Origin: Clostridia bacterium
GTDB taxonomy: Bacteria > Bacillota > Clostridia > SK-Y3 > JACMMQ01
Direction of reading: 5' to 3'
Assembly: GCA_014378955.1 (NCBI GenBank)
Contig: JACMMQ010000286.1
Span: 1 to 7,110, forward strand
DNA length: 7,110 nt
This document shows, piece by piece, positions 7,081 through 7,110 of this stretch (position 1 is its first letter; the number at the start of each line of letters is the position of its first letter). A program made the position numbers and the translations under genes. The notes below the pieces were generated by a model, which saw nothing but the letters and a program-made list of their open reading frames with translations, was not told the DNA's origin and did not search any database.

Positions 7081-7110
7081 ATGGCAAAAGTTACGTTTAA
7101 TGAAGACAGA
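7081..7110 (+). CDS. Start of a gene cut by the window edge; probable 4Fe-4S delta subunit of a 2-oxoacid:ferredoxin oxidoreductase
   Basis: Only ten codons are present, reading MAKVTFNEDR. The start is well supported: AAAGGGGG at 7066-7073 lies 7 bases before the ATG. The peptide matches, from memory, the usual opening of the small ferredoxin-like subunit (VorD/KorD type) of 2-oxoacid:ferredoxin oxidoreductases, in which the next residues form the first CxxCxxC cluster-binding motif. Those residues lie outside the window, so the product is a guess from a short N-terminus. If correct, the following genes should encode the alpha, beta and gamma subunits that oxidatively decarboxylate a 2-oxoacid to an acyl-CoA with ferredoxin as acceptor. 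Confidence 0.55.
   Translation, partial: MAKVTFNEDR

Overview
The window looks like a chromosomal segment of a moderately AT-rich Firmicute, most likely class Clostridia and possibly close to the Lachnospirales. The basis is the gene order dxs-tlyA-nadK-argR-recN, a well known clostridial block, together with purine-rich Shine-Dalgarno sites before nearly every gene and use of TTG as well as ATG starts. The assignment is inference; there is no rRNA or other direct taxonomic marker here.

Layout: all genes lie on the + strand and are packed with gaps of 0-28 bases or short overlaps, so the window reads as one operon or part of one. Positions 1-62 hold only a short AT-rich leader. Next come a small multi-pass membrane protein with a CNNM/DUF21-like look (63-674), dxs (680-2572), tlyA (2556-3359, overlapping dxs by 17 bases), nadK (3356-4204, overlapping tlyA by 4 bases), argR (4210-4656), recN (4685-6376), an uncharacterised P-loop ATP-binding protein (6386-7057), and the first ten codons of a further gene (from 7081). 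The start of that last gene resembles the small 4Fe-4S (delta) subunit of a 2-oxoacid:ferredoxin oxidoreductase. No gap exceeds 62 bases. I see no intrinsic terminator, tRNA, rRNA, CRISPR array or insertion sequence.

Functionally this is a housekeeping group: isoprenoid precursor synthesis (Dxs), rRNA 2'-O-methylation (TlyA), NADP supply (NadK), arginine-responsive regulation (ArgR) and double-strand break repair (RecN). The catalytic or signature residues I could check in these five proteins are all present, so they are probably functional.

The less ordinary parts are the two flanks. One is the lone membrane protein ahead of dxs. The other is the junction after recN, where many spore-forming Clostridia carry spoIVB-spo0A but this window carries an unusual P-loop NTPase leading into an apparent ferredoxin-oxidoreductase operon. 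I found no clear evidence of a wholly new system; the P-loop protein beside the oxidoreductase is the best candidate for unknown biology.
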